Origin: Hesseltinella vesiculosa
Taxonomy: Eukaryota > Mucoromycota > Mucoromycetes > Mucorales > Cunninghamellaceae
DNA length: 64,000 bases
Direction of reading: 5' to 3'
NCBI GenBank assembly: GCA_002104935.1
Contig: MCGT01000008.1
Coordinates: 558,001 to 622,000, forward strand
Each line of letters opens with the position of its first letter. The stretch's first letter is position 1. This document shows positions 46,885 through 59,000 of this stretch, piece by piece. The notes under the pieces are model-generated. The model had not been told where the DNA came from, searched no databases, and saw only the letters and a program-made list of their open reading frames with translations. A program made the position numbers and the translations under genes.

Positions 46885-47005
46885 GTTGTGATTGTATTTC
46901 GCGAAGAGTGGAAGGAAAAGGAGAAGGAAAAGGAAAAAAAAAAGGCCAAGAAATCAATCAACTCCGAAGGACTCCATGCCGGCACAGCAAAATGAGTCAA
47001 AAATA

Positions 47006-48886
47006 TCAATTTTTTAACATCAGGGCGAATTCGAAGAGTTCATATTGACACCAAGTCGAAACGTACCGAGCTCCCCAGGAAAACCAAGCGCAGGCGTACA
47101 GGTAAAACCATCGCAGTGGAGGAGTATGAGCAATTCGCTTCTGTTCATCGTAAAATCGATTTGCCAGGGATTGCCGAAGGTCTATCCATACCGCAGAAGC
47201 ACAGAATTGAGCCATGGTCACATATGTTCGTTGCGCGCCAGCCTTGGAGGAGAGCAGGGTTTCGTTCAAATGCCGTACAAGGTCAGACGTTTTGAGTAAT
47301 AAAAACACGATCCTTGGCAAACACGCCAAGATAGCCGCCACCCGATGAAGGTGCAGCTTGCTGCGACCAGACACGCGCTTGATTTCCGTCGACGTCCTTG
47401 CTGTTGCCAGATCAGAAGCCATGATCGTATGCCATTCACGACCAGTCAGAAGCGAAGCAAACAGGCGATGGTAGCCAGGTCGGCACCCCACACGGAGCGA
47501 ATAGGTCTCAATGGCCGGTTCATCGCCTCGGATCAAAGCAGTCCACAGTTGCGCAAAATCTGTCCGCATGTCGGTGGTCAGCTGACGGTAAAGGCCATGG
47601 TCCAGCAACACCACATCAAAGTTATATCCCTGTGTCTTGTTGGCATTTGGACGGATCAGCAAATTTCCCGGATCTAGAAAGAAAACTCAGATGGCGCACT
47701 TTTGAACATCCCAGGGTTGACTTACGAGGATCGCAGTGGACAAATCTACCGAAAAGCAAGAGTGAGTGTCAGGGCTTTTCTTCTGAGCACAGCTTACCCA
47801 TCGAGAAACATCATTTTAGAAAAAATACGAGTGATTTCCAAGGATACTTTGTTTGGATCAATCCCATGGTCCTTCATGTAGGAAAGGTTGTCAACGCGAG
47901 CACCCTCGATATCTGAAGAAGAAGAGAGGAAAAAGATCAGCATTCCTGGTATCTTTTCTGAATCCTGAGAGCTTACATTCCATACAAATGATCCTGCGCT
48001 GGGCCCAAATGATCGCTGGCACGACCAAGGCTGACTTGGTATGGGCAAAGTTTGCCTGGACTTGCTTAGCATTCTTGGCCTCGAGGCAAAAATCCAGTTC
48101 CTGGGGAAGTGATTCCTGCAATTCTTGCCAGACCCATTCAAAGCCAAAGTCAGGGAACCACCACTTGATCCAACGCGTGATGAGCGCTACGGTTTGCAGA
48201 TCCATATGACAGAATTCATCCAATCGTGGGTGCTGTAGCTTGATGGCGACCCATTGGTTCGAATCACGTAGCCGACCTTTGTGCACCTGTGCTAACGATG
48301 CTACCCCCAGCGGTCGATTCCAGTCCACCTCGTCAAACACGTCATCCATTCGTTGGCCGCAATCTTGGTAAAACAGCCGTTCCAGTTCTTGACGAGAGCT
48401 CGGGTCACAGCGGTCTTGCAAGACGGCTAGTGTTTGAGTCCATTCCTGTGGCAAAATATATTTCATTGCTGACAGGTGCTGTCCTAGTTTCACATAAATG
48501 CCACCCAGGTCCTGAAGGCCATCCAGCACTCGCTGGGCAGCAAGGAGGTGACATTCTCGTTTCCGCCGCTCGAACACTGGGGTATCGAGTAATCCTTGCC
48601 AACGGCTGACCATAAATGTCGATTGGTATTCCCATGCAACATTCAAACCGATCCAAGTGGCCCTGGCGAATCGGCCAATAGCATGGATTGTATGACGGCT
48701 AGGTGCATGATATTCGTAAACGAGCCAACAGCCAGCACCCATCATAGCAGCTACTTGGCCACGTCGAGTCCAGCGATGTTGGGATTTTAACCGATCGATG
48801 GCGTAGCCGCGCTGCTGATGAGTTGCTGATCGGAGCCCCATCAGGACAGACGATGAGGATGCTTGCCGATTATATAAAAACCGCAT
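47006..48886 (-). CDS. ADCK/UbiB atypical kinase (ADCK1/Mcp2-like), mitochondrial
   Basis: Four exons (48886..47977, 47912..47798, 47745..47726, 47673..47006) give 570 residues; the third exon is only 20 bases, yet phases agree and it restores the HCDPHPGNLLIRP motif. N-terminus MRFLYNRQASSSSVLMGLRS is basic and presequence-like. UbiB hallmarks: GGIYVKLGQHLSAMKYILP (KxGQ), PLGVASLAQVHKGRL (Ala-rich loop equivalent), VAIKLQHP (ATP Lys), ELDFCLEAKNA (E-A-N), HCDPHPGN (catalytic) and VVLLDHGLY (DHG in place of DFG). Family members at the mitochondrial inner membrane support coenzyme Q and lipid homeostasis; yeast Mcp2 is the ADCK1-type member. The C-terminal 120 residues are family-specific. Confidence 0.92.
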
Positions 48887-49030
48887 GTTAGCAAAGAGTC
48901 ATGGATCTAACTGGGGAAAAGAGAGTGTGTGGAGAGGACAGGACGGGGACCAAAAAAGAATGAGATGCACCAGCCCCGCTGCAGTTTTTTTTCTTCTTCT
49001 TTTTTTTTATATTTTCTAACATCCAGAGCC

Positions 49031-50333
49031 ATGGCATCAAGATCCAGGGACGAAGAAGACATCGATCAGGGTTATGATTATGACGAAGAATCGAGTGATC
49101 AACAGGTAGTATGCTTGACTGCTAAATCAGGGTGACGATCGATGTGATTGACTTATCTTTTATTGTTATTTGCGTGTGGCTCTAAGGAATCTGATCTAGA
49201 AGATCATGGCCAGGAAGCTACCAAAAAAATGCAAAAACTAAAGCGAAGTAGGTAGCAGGGAGAGAAGCCAAAGCTGAGGAAAGCCGAGGAAAGCCGAGGA
49301 ACTACTTCTAACATGGTGACATCTTCTGCTTCAGGTCTAGCCCACGTCTCTTTTGAACAGCTTGCCGATCTCAACCACAAAATGGATCAAGAAGCAGCAT
49401 CCCATGATACCACCAAACGACCCAACAAAACACAAATCTTGAAAGATCTTACCGCTGCATCTAAAAAATTAAGAGGCATTCGCCAGCCAAAGACAAAGGA
49501 CGACATGAAGCGAGCAAGCAAGCATAGGTAAAGCTGTCCTGCCCTTGACTCACCAGCGCCAGCTAAAATGAGTTTTTTTTTTCTTCTTCCTACTTTAGCC
49601 CTATGGAAATGTCATCGAAAAAGGCGGTTAGTCGGCTTCGAAATGTTGTGGAATCCACTTCTGTGGTAAGTTGGGGAGGAAGGAATGCACATAGACCACA
49701 GCGGACGCGGGTCTCAAATTTTTGTCCTCGCTTGTAGAAACGCCGAGACCCTCGCTTTGACAAGCTGTCCGGCAAACTGAACCAAGACCTGTTTGAAAAG
49801 ACCTACGATTTTGTGAATGACTATAAAAAGGAGGAACAAGAACAGCTAAAGAAGCGCCTAGCTAAGACCAAGGATCTGGATCAAAAAGCAGAAATCAAAG
49901 CGGAATTGACGAAAATGGTAATTGTCCAAAAAAGCACGCACCTCTCTTTGTCTTATTTTGGCAGTGGTATCGTTGCCTATTTACGTAATCCATGGAAAGA
50001 GACTGATGCTATTTGTTTAACAGAAATCACAAGAAAAGGCCGCGTTGGACAAAAAGCGTAAACAGGACCTTGCTCGAGAACGTAAAAAGGCTGAAGCAGA
50101 TTTGGTGAAACAGGGCAAAACCCCTTATTTCTTAAAGCGATGTAAGTATCTCGGCAATATCTTTCACCCCCAATTAACTTATTTCTGTTAAAGCCGAGAA
50201 GCGCAAGTTGGAATTGATGGACAAATACAGCCAGCTGGGCGAAAAGAGTGTGGATCGTATCTTGGAAAAGCGAAGAAAGAAGAACGCCAACAAAGACCAC
50301 CGCCATTTGCCATTCAAGCGTCGATCCAACTGA
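49031..50333 (+). CDS. RRP36: rRNA biogenesis protein Rrp36
   Basis: Seven exons (49031..49105, 49187..49247, 49335..49527, 49599..49665, 49738..49917, 50024..50141, 50194..50333) encode 277 residues. Acidic N-terminus (MASRSRDEEDIDQGYDYDEE), then the conserved Rrp36 core: KRRDPRFDKLSGKLNQDLFE, YDFVNDYKKEEQEQLKKRLA, GKTPYFLKRSEKRKLELMDK and the basic tail EKRRKKNANKDHRHLPFKRR. RDPRFD, F-K-Y-FL and PYFLKRSE-K are family signatures. Role: a nucleolar 90S pre-ribosome component required for early 18S rRNA cleavages. Divergent from the ADCK gene, with 145 bases between start codons. Confidence 0.94.
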
Positions 50334-50677
50334 AAAGGTCTGGCCATCCTTTCCAAATTTTGGTATTTTATTTTATTTTGTACAATATCCAATCTTTCAA
50401 ACGGTCCTTTATTTGCATTTAACTTTAGATCTTACTGTACAACAGTAGCCCTTGTTTGAAAACAACATGGTTCCACATGTAGCAAATTATTCCTCACCTC
50501 TGCTTTGCTTAAATAAAGTTTCAAAACGGCTATACTTTTTTTTAAATTGTTCAATTTTGATGGAGCTTGAAATGTAATAAATTTGCCACCGTGTCCCTTC
50601 CGGCTGACTTTCTTTCTTTCTTTCTTCTGTATTCCCCCCCCCTCTCGCTCCTTTTTTTTTTTTTTTGTTGAAACATC

Positions 50678-52522
50678 ATGGTTCAATTATCCTTCAAGGC
50701 TGTAGTAGCAACCATTGTTGCTGCTGTCGCTCTCGTTGATGCTGCTGATGTCATGAATGCTGCTGGTCACCAACATCGACTTGTTCGTCGCTGCGGCGGA
50801 AAGAAAAACTCCACCATCACCCACCATCACCCTGCTAGCCAGGGTGGTAACAATGGCCACCACCACGGCGGTAACAACGGCCACCACAACGGTGGTAACA
50901 ACGGCCACCACAACGGCCAGCAACAAGGCTCCATCATCACTGCTTATATCACTGATTGGGTAGGCATGCCAAGGCACATTCGCCAACTCTTTTCTGACCT
51001 CATTTTTATAAATTTTTAGGCTATTCCTTCCAGCATTGCCTGGAACAAATTAGACCATATCAACTATGCCTTTGCTGTTCCTGGCAAAGATGGTACTTTG
51101 TCTCAATTTACCGCCAGCCAGCTCCAATCTGGTAAGTGTCTGGAGGCTCACAAATGAAACTGAACTGGTCACTCATTTCCTTCAAAAAAAAGTTGTCAAG
51201 GAAGCTCATGCTAATCAAAAGACCGTCTCTCTCAGTGTGGGCGGGTGAGTAAAAAAAAAGTTTTTGGTTGCCAAATCGCGACACCACTTATTAATAACTG
51301 ACCTTGAACTTTTTTTTTTTCTGTCCCTCTCTCCTTTTTAAGTTGGACCGGCTCTCTGCACTTCTCAGACTTGGTGCTGACGCCTTCCAGCCGAGCTTCG
51401 TTTGCCAAGAACATCGTCCAAGCTGTCAATGATTATAACTTGGATGGTATCGACATCGATTGGGGTAAGAAAAACTACTAAACAACAAAGACGGCCAGTC
51501 CTCATTCATCATTTCAATCTCTTTGTTTACAGAATATCCCAACAGTGCCAACGGCGTTGCTTGTAACTCAAAGTAAGTTGCCTCGATCCCAAAATGGGAA
51601 AAGCGTCAAAAAAAAATGCAGACTTTTTGTGCCTAACTTTTCCTTTTAGCAACAAGGCTGACACTGCTAATTTCCTTGCCTTTATGCAATTGCTTCGTCA
51701 ACAATTGGGCCCTAACAAGATCTTGTCTACTGCTGTCGGTGTCCAACCTTTCGATGACGAATCCCAAAACCCCTCTACCTCCTTGGCTGCTGGCTGGGCC
51801 CAAACCGTGGATTATTTCAACATGATGGTGAGTTGCACGAGGATGGTTTTTTTTTTTTTTTTTACTTACCCCCTTTTGTGTTTCAGGTATATGATTTGGC
51901 AGGCAGCTGGAACCCTGTCTCTGGAGCCAACTCTCCTCTGGCCGCTGATAAAGATGATTCTATGAGTGTGACATCGGCTGTTCAAGCTTGGTCGAGCGCT
52001 GGTATTCCCAAGAGCAAATTGGTTGTGGGTGTACCTTTCTATGGCTACCTCGCCAAGGTCAATCAGCCTATTACTGCTGCTACTGGTGAACACGTCAAGT
52101 TCGACACCAGCGTGCCCCAAATTCAAGGTGATCAATATGACACCAAGAGTGCCGACCCCTGTCCTGGTGCCACTGCCACCTTCTCTGGTGAATTCCAATA
52201 CCGCAGCATTGTCCAACAAGGTGTCAACACCAACAGCTCTAGCTGGACCAACTACTGGGATGCCCACACATCCACCCCATACGCCTATAACTCTAAGGAC
52301 CAAACCTTCCTTACTTATGACAATCCTGCCTCGTTGACCGCCAAGGCCAAGTATGTTGCTCAACAAAAGCTGGGTGGCATTATGTTGTGGTCTCTGGAAA
52401 TGGTAAGTGCAAAAGATATTAAAAAAAGTCGTCAGTTTGTGATGCTTACCTTTTTTTTTTTTTTTTCCCAGGATGATGCCAACAGCTCTCTGTTGAACGC
52501 CATTCAAGGTGCTCGTCACTAA
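50678..52522 (+). CDS. Secreted GH18 chitinase with an N-terminal His/Gly/Asn repeat
   Basis: Eight exons (50678..50959, 51020..51131, 51193..51244, 51343..51464, 51533..51572, 51650..51827, 51887..52402, 52472..52522) encode 450 residues. Signal peptide MVQLSFKAVVATIVAAVALVDA. Residues about 50-85 form tandem GGNNGHHHGGNNGHHNG-type units, an unusual His-rich insert before the catalytic domain. GH18 motifs: SLSVGGWTGS (substrate loop), DGIDIDWEYP (catalytic Glu, split by an intron after DW), MMVYDLAGSW (MxYD equivalent) and GGIMLWSLEMDD at the end of the barrel. Reaction: hydrolysis of beta-1,4 chitin chains with retention. Likely acts on the fungal wall during growth or autolysis. The His repeats could bind metal ions. 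Confidence 0.96.
50817..50925 (+). repeat. Tandem repeat encoding GGNNGHH units in the chitinase
   Basis: Three to four near-identical units of about 24 bases (ggtggtaacaacggccacca and variants) in exon 1. Likely length-variable by slippage. Confidence 0.85.
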
Positions 52523-52958
52523 ATCGTTTCCCATTCCTTTCTTTCGAAATAAACTATCCAGTAACATATAAGACATATATCACATTGCATCATTGCATGG
52601 TTTTCACTGTCATGTCAAAGTTCTCCTTGACCGACTGACTCCACTGTGAACTTGATTAAATCGCTTTCATTTTGTCAACTATGAAGTAGAATGTAAATCT
52701 TGCAATAATCATTATATAAACGTCATGCCGGCCAACTGCCTGAAGATCTGCCAAGCTGTAGCTGACTGCTTTATACAGCGTATGTATAAATGTCACCATT
52801 TTCTTGGATGAGACATATCGGTCGAGGCAGTACACAACCCAAGGGGGTAGAAAGTACGCTTTACGTTTTATCCATTAAGCCCAATATTATTATTTGTCAA
52901 AGATAGGATATACTTTTCCTCCTAGGACGGGCGGTTCGCACCAGTGGATCAATTCTGC
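52523..52958. other. Intergenic region downstream of chitinase
   Basis: Chitinase 3' UTR with aataaa at about 52546, then AT-rich DNA without a supported gene. Confidence 0.45.
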
Positions 52959-53174
52959 TCAATACAGATGAACAACCAATTGGAGGCCTTTTCCTTTGGC
53001 GATCACTTTTCCACTGCCAAAAGAGTACCGCTTGACGTCATCGGCGGAGTTTTTGCTGCATTTGTTTGGATGCTTGGTCATGTGCCAAACGTGAGCTTCT
53101 GTGCTGTAATTAGCCCTCATGCATTCACACGAACCAACACCTTTCTGCTCGCGTTGAACGTTCGCAGGTTGCAC
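52959..53174 (-). pseudogene. BED-zinc-finger-like fragment, possible hAT transposase relic (weak)
   Basis: The minus strand reads CECMRANYSTEAHVWHMTKH followed by PNKC, a pattern C-x-C...H-x3-H like the BED finger at the N-terminus of hAT transposases and chromatin proteins. No adjoining transposase sequence was found and the ORF is only 71 codons. Suggestive only. Confidence 0.2.
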
Positions 53175-53416
53175 GTCATCTTAGTCCTCTTTTGAAAAGT
53201 TATTTGTATTCCAGAAACTCACACGAAAGAGTGATTGGGTTTTCGAGGCGATTGCGTTTGGAAAATCCTACTATTTTTTATTCGTTTTTGTCATAGGCTT
53301 AGGTGAGACGATAATGTAAAAATTTTGAGGAGGGGGGGTATTCTTTTAAAAAAATAAACAAAGGAAAAGGGGTGCATCAGCGCCAGGGGAGTGGGAGGTC
53401 AATAAATGGGATCATA

Positions 53417-53716
53417 TCAGTGAGATAACTGCTTCAACTTTTCAGCATTTGTTTCCAGCAAATGAATTAAACGACGCATTTGGATACCATTACTGCCAGC
53501 CCAGAGATCATTCTTTTCCATATGTTCAATGTCATTTTCAACTTGTTTGACGCATTTCTCAAGACTGGACAAATGCTCATGCGCTTCACGTCGATGGGGT
53601 CGTTGAGGAAGAGACATGGGGGAGCCAACCTGATACATCACGCTTCTTGTTTGGTTGAAAGCTGGAGAGAGTTGACGAACTTGCAGTTGTTTGATCAAGC
53701 GCACGGAAGACATCAT
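53417..53716 (-). CDS. Small protein with mitochondrial-like N-terminus (99 aa)
   Basis: ORF from the ATG at 53716 (MMSSVRLIKQLQVRQLSPAF) to 53417. The first 30 residues are basic, without acidic residues, and amphipathic, as in mitochondrial presequences. The C-terminal 50 residues are predicted helical with heptad-like hydrophobics (LEKCVKQVENDIEHMEKNDL; RLIHLLETNAEKLKQLSH). Reads like a small membrane-associated or complex subunit, but I do not recognise it. Upstream frame continues to an ATG at 53755, less likely as the start. Confidence 0.6.
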   Translation of the reverse strand: MMSSVRLIKQLQVRQLSPAFNQTRSVMYQVGSPMSLPQRPHRREAHEHLSSLEKCVKQVENDIEHMEKNDLWAGSNGIQMRRLIHLLETNAEKLKQLSH

Positions 53717-54518
53717 TTTTTTTGAAATTTGGTTACCAAAAGGAAAAATGTACAAAAGGAGGTTTTTTTTGTTATCTCTCCCTTTTTATAGAAAGAACCT
53801 CGTGAGAAAAAAAAGGATTATGTCAACGACGTCATTTGCCGAGCCTTGTTTCAACATAACCACAGTCAGACAAATTTGCATTCTACTTGCGTGTGAGTTA
53901 GCCAATGCTTGGCCGGTGTTTGAAACCCATGGCTTGATTACTCAGTCAACCAATAGTCCTCTTGGAGTCAAAATTCATCCATAAAACTTACAATTGCTTT
54001 GGACGAAAATGATTTAGACCCCCTCACAAGTTTGATCAGAGGTGATCTTATCTTCATCACCTGACCTCTTCGCACCATAAAAACATGGGAGTCGGCTCCT
54101 TGGCCATCTGAAATGGACTGTATGCGGGCAATGTTATTTTTAGGCAGAAGCTGAAATCTACACCGACCAAATCGGTGGGAAAAAAAATCGAATTGCGTCC
54201 ATGCAAAATGGAAGGGATGGGGCGTTTGCTAAGCTTTTTTTTTTTTTTTTTTTAGCCGAGGTCCTTTCATTTGACAATTTCTGGAGAGTTAGGGTGATAG
54301 AAAATTTGCTTGATTGTTCCAAGTCGAGTGTTTCTGAATTGTTATCGAGCTGGCTCCGCTGGTGGAATGGCTGAAAAAAAGGCATGGAAGACCACCCCCT
54401 CTCTATCCACTACCTTCATGACAAACAGTCGTGAGCATGATCTTTACCAAGGAATTTAATGTAATGTTGCATTGTCAGAACAGACGTAAAAAAAAAAAAT
54501 TAAATAAAATGAAAAAAG
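53717..54518. other. Intergenic region
   Basis: About 800 bases without a supported gene; T17 run at 54237-54254 and A12 at 54489-54500. Ends at the stop of the Zn2Cys6 regulator. Confidence 0.45.
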
Positions 54519-57177
54519 TTACGCAGGCCACGGGGTATGTGTTTGATGACCAAATAATGCGGGGTTGGATTGTGGAAATAGTAGAGAGATCTCGCTGTCG
54601 TCGTTGTTGTTATCAAATGGAGGCAGAGCCGTTCCCGGACCGTTCGCATTGTAAATATTGCCTGACAGCATGGAGATCATCTTTGTTTCGTCAAACATGA
54701 GCTGACCAAAGAGGTCTGTGTCATTCAAGAATGCGCTGCTATTGAAATCGATGGCACAATCATTCAGGTCCAATGCTGATGCCGCAGGTAGGGTATTGGC
54801 TGGTGTGGAGATCGAGGGAAGTGGATGGGGGATCGGTGGTATATGAGTCTTTTGACGATCCCATGGTGGAATTGCTGCTGAAGGGTCATTCGCAGGAACT
54901 GGATCGGTCCAGGGTTTGGGTGACTGAAGACCCCGGATCCCAGGTGGTGAAAAGGAGGAGGTGGAAGAGGCCGAGGACATGGATGTCATTCTTCGTTTGA
55001 CAGGTGGGTCTGTGATATCGCTTATTTGTGTAATAGGCACCGGGCCAATAGGCAGTGTGGCGACTTTGACTGGTGTAGAGTTGTATCTGTTCTCAGAGTA
55101 TGGGTACATTTTACTATGCTGAATCATGAGGTCTCGAGTTGTAATGTAAAGCCGTTCGCACACGGGCCAGCAGGGTCGGAGTATCTAGCAAGTAAATTCA
55201 ACAAGAGTGCGTTGAGTGTGGTTTTTTTTTTTGAAGGTATCATTTACATCGATCATTTGGACAAGTGAGGACAGAAACTGGCCACCTCTGCGATGAAGAT
55301 CTTCGTTACAGGTAAAGGCGCTTGTCATAAGGATCGTGGCAAACATATAAGACGAGTAAGCCATATACGGATTGACATTGGTGCCACAATAGGTCCTGAT
55401 CATTTCAAAGATGGGCATGGCCTCAAACACCATTTGCTTGCAAACATCAACGCTTGCTCTGATTTTCCGGTGGGTGTCATGATCCATTGTGTTGATTCTG
55501 ATCACATTTCCCATGGCATCAACGTACACAAGGCTACTTCGATGAAGCACGAGGACCAGGGTTCTCCAGAGCACATGCGAGTACAAATAATAACACAGAC
55601 GGCCAAAGCTTGCTCTTTCCAAATGATAGCTGAAATTGCTTTCCGAATAAGTCATCATATCAGGAAGGCGCCTGTTCCAATCTTGCAAGGTAGCATCCAG
55701 TTCATCAAATCTTGCCAAAGGGGGCCAGTACGACTTGCTAGAGGTGTCCTTTGTACTTTGCACAGAGCTGATGACTTCGCCAAAGATCTCCACCAGGCTC
55801 AAGTATGGCTGAACAACCATGGTCAAGCTGTCCGTATCTATTGTTACTTGTTTTCCACTGACGGTCACGTTCATCTTCGCTGCATTTAAATTGTAGCATT
55901 CGCGAGGAGCCAATTCTGTGTCGTAAAGACCTTTGACAAAAACTTGAGGTCGAGAGTTACCGGCACTTCCGTATCTAGATTTGATGTTAAGAAAATGCAA
56001 GGGTCAGTACTGTTTAGGAAGGTTGACAGTCAACTTGCTTGTCAATATTGAAGCAGCTCCAAAACAATCGGTTCCGCAGGCCCATGGCGGCCTTGTCTAG
56101 CTTTCCATCTTTTTTGTAAATTGGCTTGCTTTCTGTCTCTTTCTTGTGGAAGCCCAATTCAAAGCACATGCGGCAGGCCGTGCCGCCATAGATCCAGGAT
56201 CTGCCAGTGAAAATTTTATGAGCTCGCGGCTTTTTTTTTTTTTTATCGTTTTCGTAATCGATGTTTGTACCTTGACCCAGCTGCACGGCCATATTCCAAA
56301 CAGGACATGATTGCCCAGAATTGAAGATTCGTCACTGAAGTCTCCATTAAGGCTGCATTGATATATGAAGCTGCTTTTTTTGCATACTTTTCACCCGCCC
56401 AATAGGGAGGATCAGTCTTAATAGCAGGATGATCAGAGAATCTATGTGGTACAAAGTTACAAACAAAAAAAAAAGACGATCAGCCCTCCGCCACGTCAAA
56501 AATGCCGCTTGTTTTACCTTGCGCCAACAGCAAGTATGCTCCATAACAATGGCAACGGCACTGTGTTGGCCTCAACTGAAGCCATCAGCGAATCATAATG
56601 CATCAAAGGAAAGATAGAGTTGACATACTTGAAAAACAGGTCTACCAGAGAGACCAGCACATCGTGTTGAGGTAGTTGAAGATCTACGTGATGCAAGAAA
56701 ATGATATATGAGCTCCGAAACAATGGGACACACCACAAACAAAACAATAAATAACCTACTTTCAATATCGTCAGATTCATGGGAAGGGGAATGCTTTGGC
56801 GAAGGCTGAGATGGGGTGTTTGCCAACCGTGATTCCAACATCGCAAGCCGGTCTTCCAACAATTGCACATAGCCTTTCCTTGGCCCTCGTCGTTTGCCGA
56901 TGGCATACTCGCAAGGGATTTCAGCTTCTTGGCAATTGCGGCATTCTGGTTTCAACCCATCACACCGTTTCTTAACAATAAAGAAAGAAATTTTAGTATC
57001 GATAGTTTGCTTTGGTCAATAAATACAAGTTTATGGATTCTTCCGTTAAGAACCAACATCCGTTTCATTGTACCGGTTTACCTTTTTCTTTCGACATGGC
57101 AAGCAAGCTTGGGTGGCTCGCTCACGTTTTTTGCCAGTTTTGCCATTGTAATCAAAAAGGTCGTTGTCAGTTTGCAT
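54519..57177 (-). CDS. Zn2Cys6 transcription factor with fungal_trans domain
   Basis: Start MQTDNDLFDYNGKTGKKRER at 57177. Exons: 57177..57082, 56970..56760, 56683..56518, 56441..56271, 56200..about 56030, about 55970..55248, 55184..54519. The binuclear cluster is built across the first intron: CLPCRKKKKRC then CRNC and PCEYA, followed by a basic linker and a coiled coil (YVQLLEDRLAMLESRLAN). The regulatory domain has LVDLFFKYVNSIFPLMHYDS, WIYGGTACRMCFELGFHKKE and LFWSCFNIDKQ, and later WPPLARFDELDATLQDWNRR. The C-terminal tail is Asn/Asp/Pro-rich, a possible activation region. The junction near 56030-55950 is unresolved: no simple GT-AG choice gives both phase and the usual GRP motif. Expected to act in the nucleus on metabolic genes. 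Confidence 0.85.
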
Positions 57178-57664
57178 AATCTCACAAGATTGAAGAAAAA
57201 GATAAGAAAGTGAGAGAGAAAAAAGCACCAAGGACCAAAAAAAAAAAAAAAAAAAAAAAAAAAACAAACCTCGGCCAACACTTTTCGGAATGGAAAATCC
57301 GGTGGTTTGGTACCAAAGATTTTATTACATTTTTCAAAAAGCAAATTCGAAGAACGTTACAAAATTGAAATGTAAAAAAAGGCGACAAAAGAAATATACC
57401 ACAAGACCTCGCAGCAAACAAGCAACGTCGCATGAGAGCCACAAACAAGGAGGATGGCTTCACGTTTATTCTCTCCTTCCAGATGAATCTTAAGGAGTTG
57501 CAAAGGAACCGCATTTTTATTATGAGGATCGGGATAGATGGAGGGGCTCATTTTCTTGTAGATCAATTTCCATGTGCGGTATGCTTGTTGTCCAAGTGGA
57601 CTCATCCATGTTGGTGTCTATGCACAATGCATCATCACAGAGTCTACTCAGGTGCCAGATTCGT
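57178..57664. other. Intergenic region upstream of the Zn2Cys6 regulator
   Basis: Contains an A24 run at 57238-57264 and a taataaaaatgc polyadenylation-like signal on the minus strand near 57510-57520. No supported gene. Confidence 0.4.
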
Positions 57665-59000
57665 CTAATAGCACCAGGTAACAATGCTGATGATGTGGAA
57701 GCAAATGGGAACTGGCGCAGCAAGCCTAGTGAAGACAACCTTGCGAGTGGGTGGCATATCGACCACGACAGTTTCGGTTTGCACGGCTTTCACTATCTTG
57801 TTGTCGTTGGTGTCCATCTTCTCATAAGCGGAGTCCAGGAGATGATGGGAACTTGACCCAAGTTCTTGGGCACACTCGAATTCGGGCTATTCAGCAGCAT
57901 GCATTAAGTCATCAGTTACTTTCTTCGCTTACGTAGAGCGCATATGAATGACATCGGCTACGGGCCACTTCCTATGAAGATGAGAGGAAACATGAGTGCA
58001 GGATTCTTTTGCCGGCCCATTCCCCAACTCCCACTTGCGTGCAACCTGTGTTGCAGATCGGCCTGAAGGTATATCGTCGCAAACCCTTGCAAGTATTCTA
58101 CCACATGTTTTCCCCAAACGATAACCATTTCATCAACTGTCGAGGAGAGCACGGATCTGGTGAGGCTAGCAGCGGTGCCTACAAATGGTTGAGGACAGTT
58201 TTCAACAAAATGGCTGACGTGGCTCGGTTGATGCTTCGGTTGGCAGGTCAAACGTGACTCGGATTGCAGTAAATGAGGCAAGCCATGCTTCTCGGAAGAT
58301 GGTAAGAGTGACCGCTTACTTTGGTCTTGCATACCCAACAAACGTTGACAGATCGCATGGAAGAAGGGTTTGGTGAAGATCGTCACAGGCACAGGTTCGT
58401 TGCTGCTGCTCTAGCTTGTCACGAAAAAAAAAGCCTAAACACGCTGGTCATAATGTTCATATCAGTACTGTGCATGACAACCAACATGCCATTTTTAAAA
58501 GTATTCTGGCTGCTTCATCAATGACAACATCCATGTTTCCGGGAGGTCATGCTGGTTGGGTGTATGACCAACTTCTGAAGGTCGTGTTTCAAAGTAGCTG
58601 TTCTTGTCGTCCCTCTCCCAGCACTGTCTTGGTTTTTACACGATTTCTTGGCTTATGGATCGGAAATAAGCGATGGAGGACTTGGGAAGGGGCTTTGCTG
58701 CTTGACGTGAGGGTCATCCAAGACAGGACAATCTGACAGGTCTTTGTGAAGCTCCAGATCTCATTGAATTTGTCTTGAGTCCTTGTTTCTCCATCTTTTC
58801 TCGTTGTCGCAGCCTTGGCATTGAATAACTAACAAAATAGACGTTAAAATGAGCGTCATTTTCATTTATGAAGGTTCGTACCTAGTTCATCAATATCTGG
58901 ATCCACCAGATCTTCAACTTGTTCTTCAGGCAACGTTTATTCTGTCAGCTTTTCTTCTTTAAACTGGTGAACACCAAGTGTCTTGGAGTTGCGGTGAGAT
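57665..59000 (-). pseudogene. Unrecognised, probably degenerate spliced gene
   Basis: Four minus-strand exons join in phase: 58410..58320 (EPVPVTIFTKPFFHAICQRL), 58178..58039 (TVDEMVIVWGKHVVEYLQGF), 57971..57933 and 57886..57665 (AYEKMDTNDNKIVKAVQTET), the second intron needing a GC donor (gcaagt) at 58038. Further upstream, coding-like pieces read HQFKEEKLTE, then an in-frame stop, then EEQVEDLVDPDIDEL at about 58895-58960, and SFTKTCQIVLSWMTLTS near 58730-58780, with no start codon that joins them. Composition resembles real protein but no family is recognised. Interpreted as a decayed gene or transposon-encoded protein. Confidence 0.35.

Noticed and set aside
55293..55889. 198-codon plus-strand ORF
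   Set aside because: Antisense to the large exon of the Zn2Cys6/fungal_trans regulator, which has clear domain motifs.
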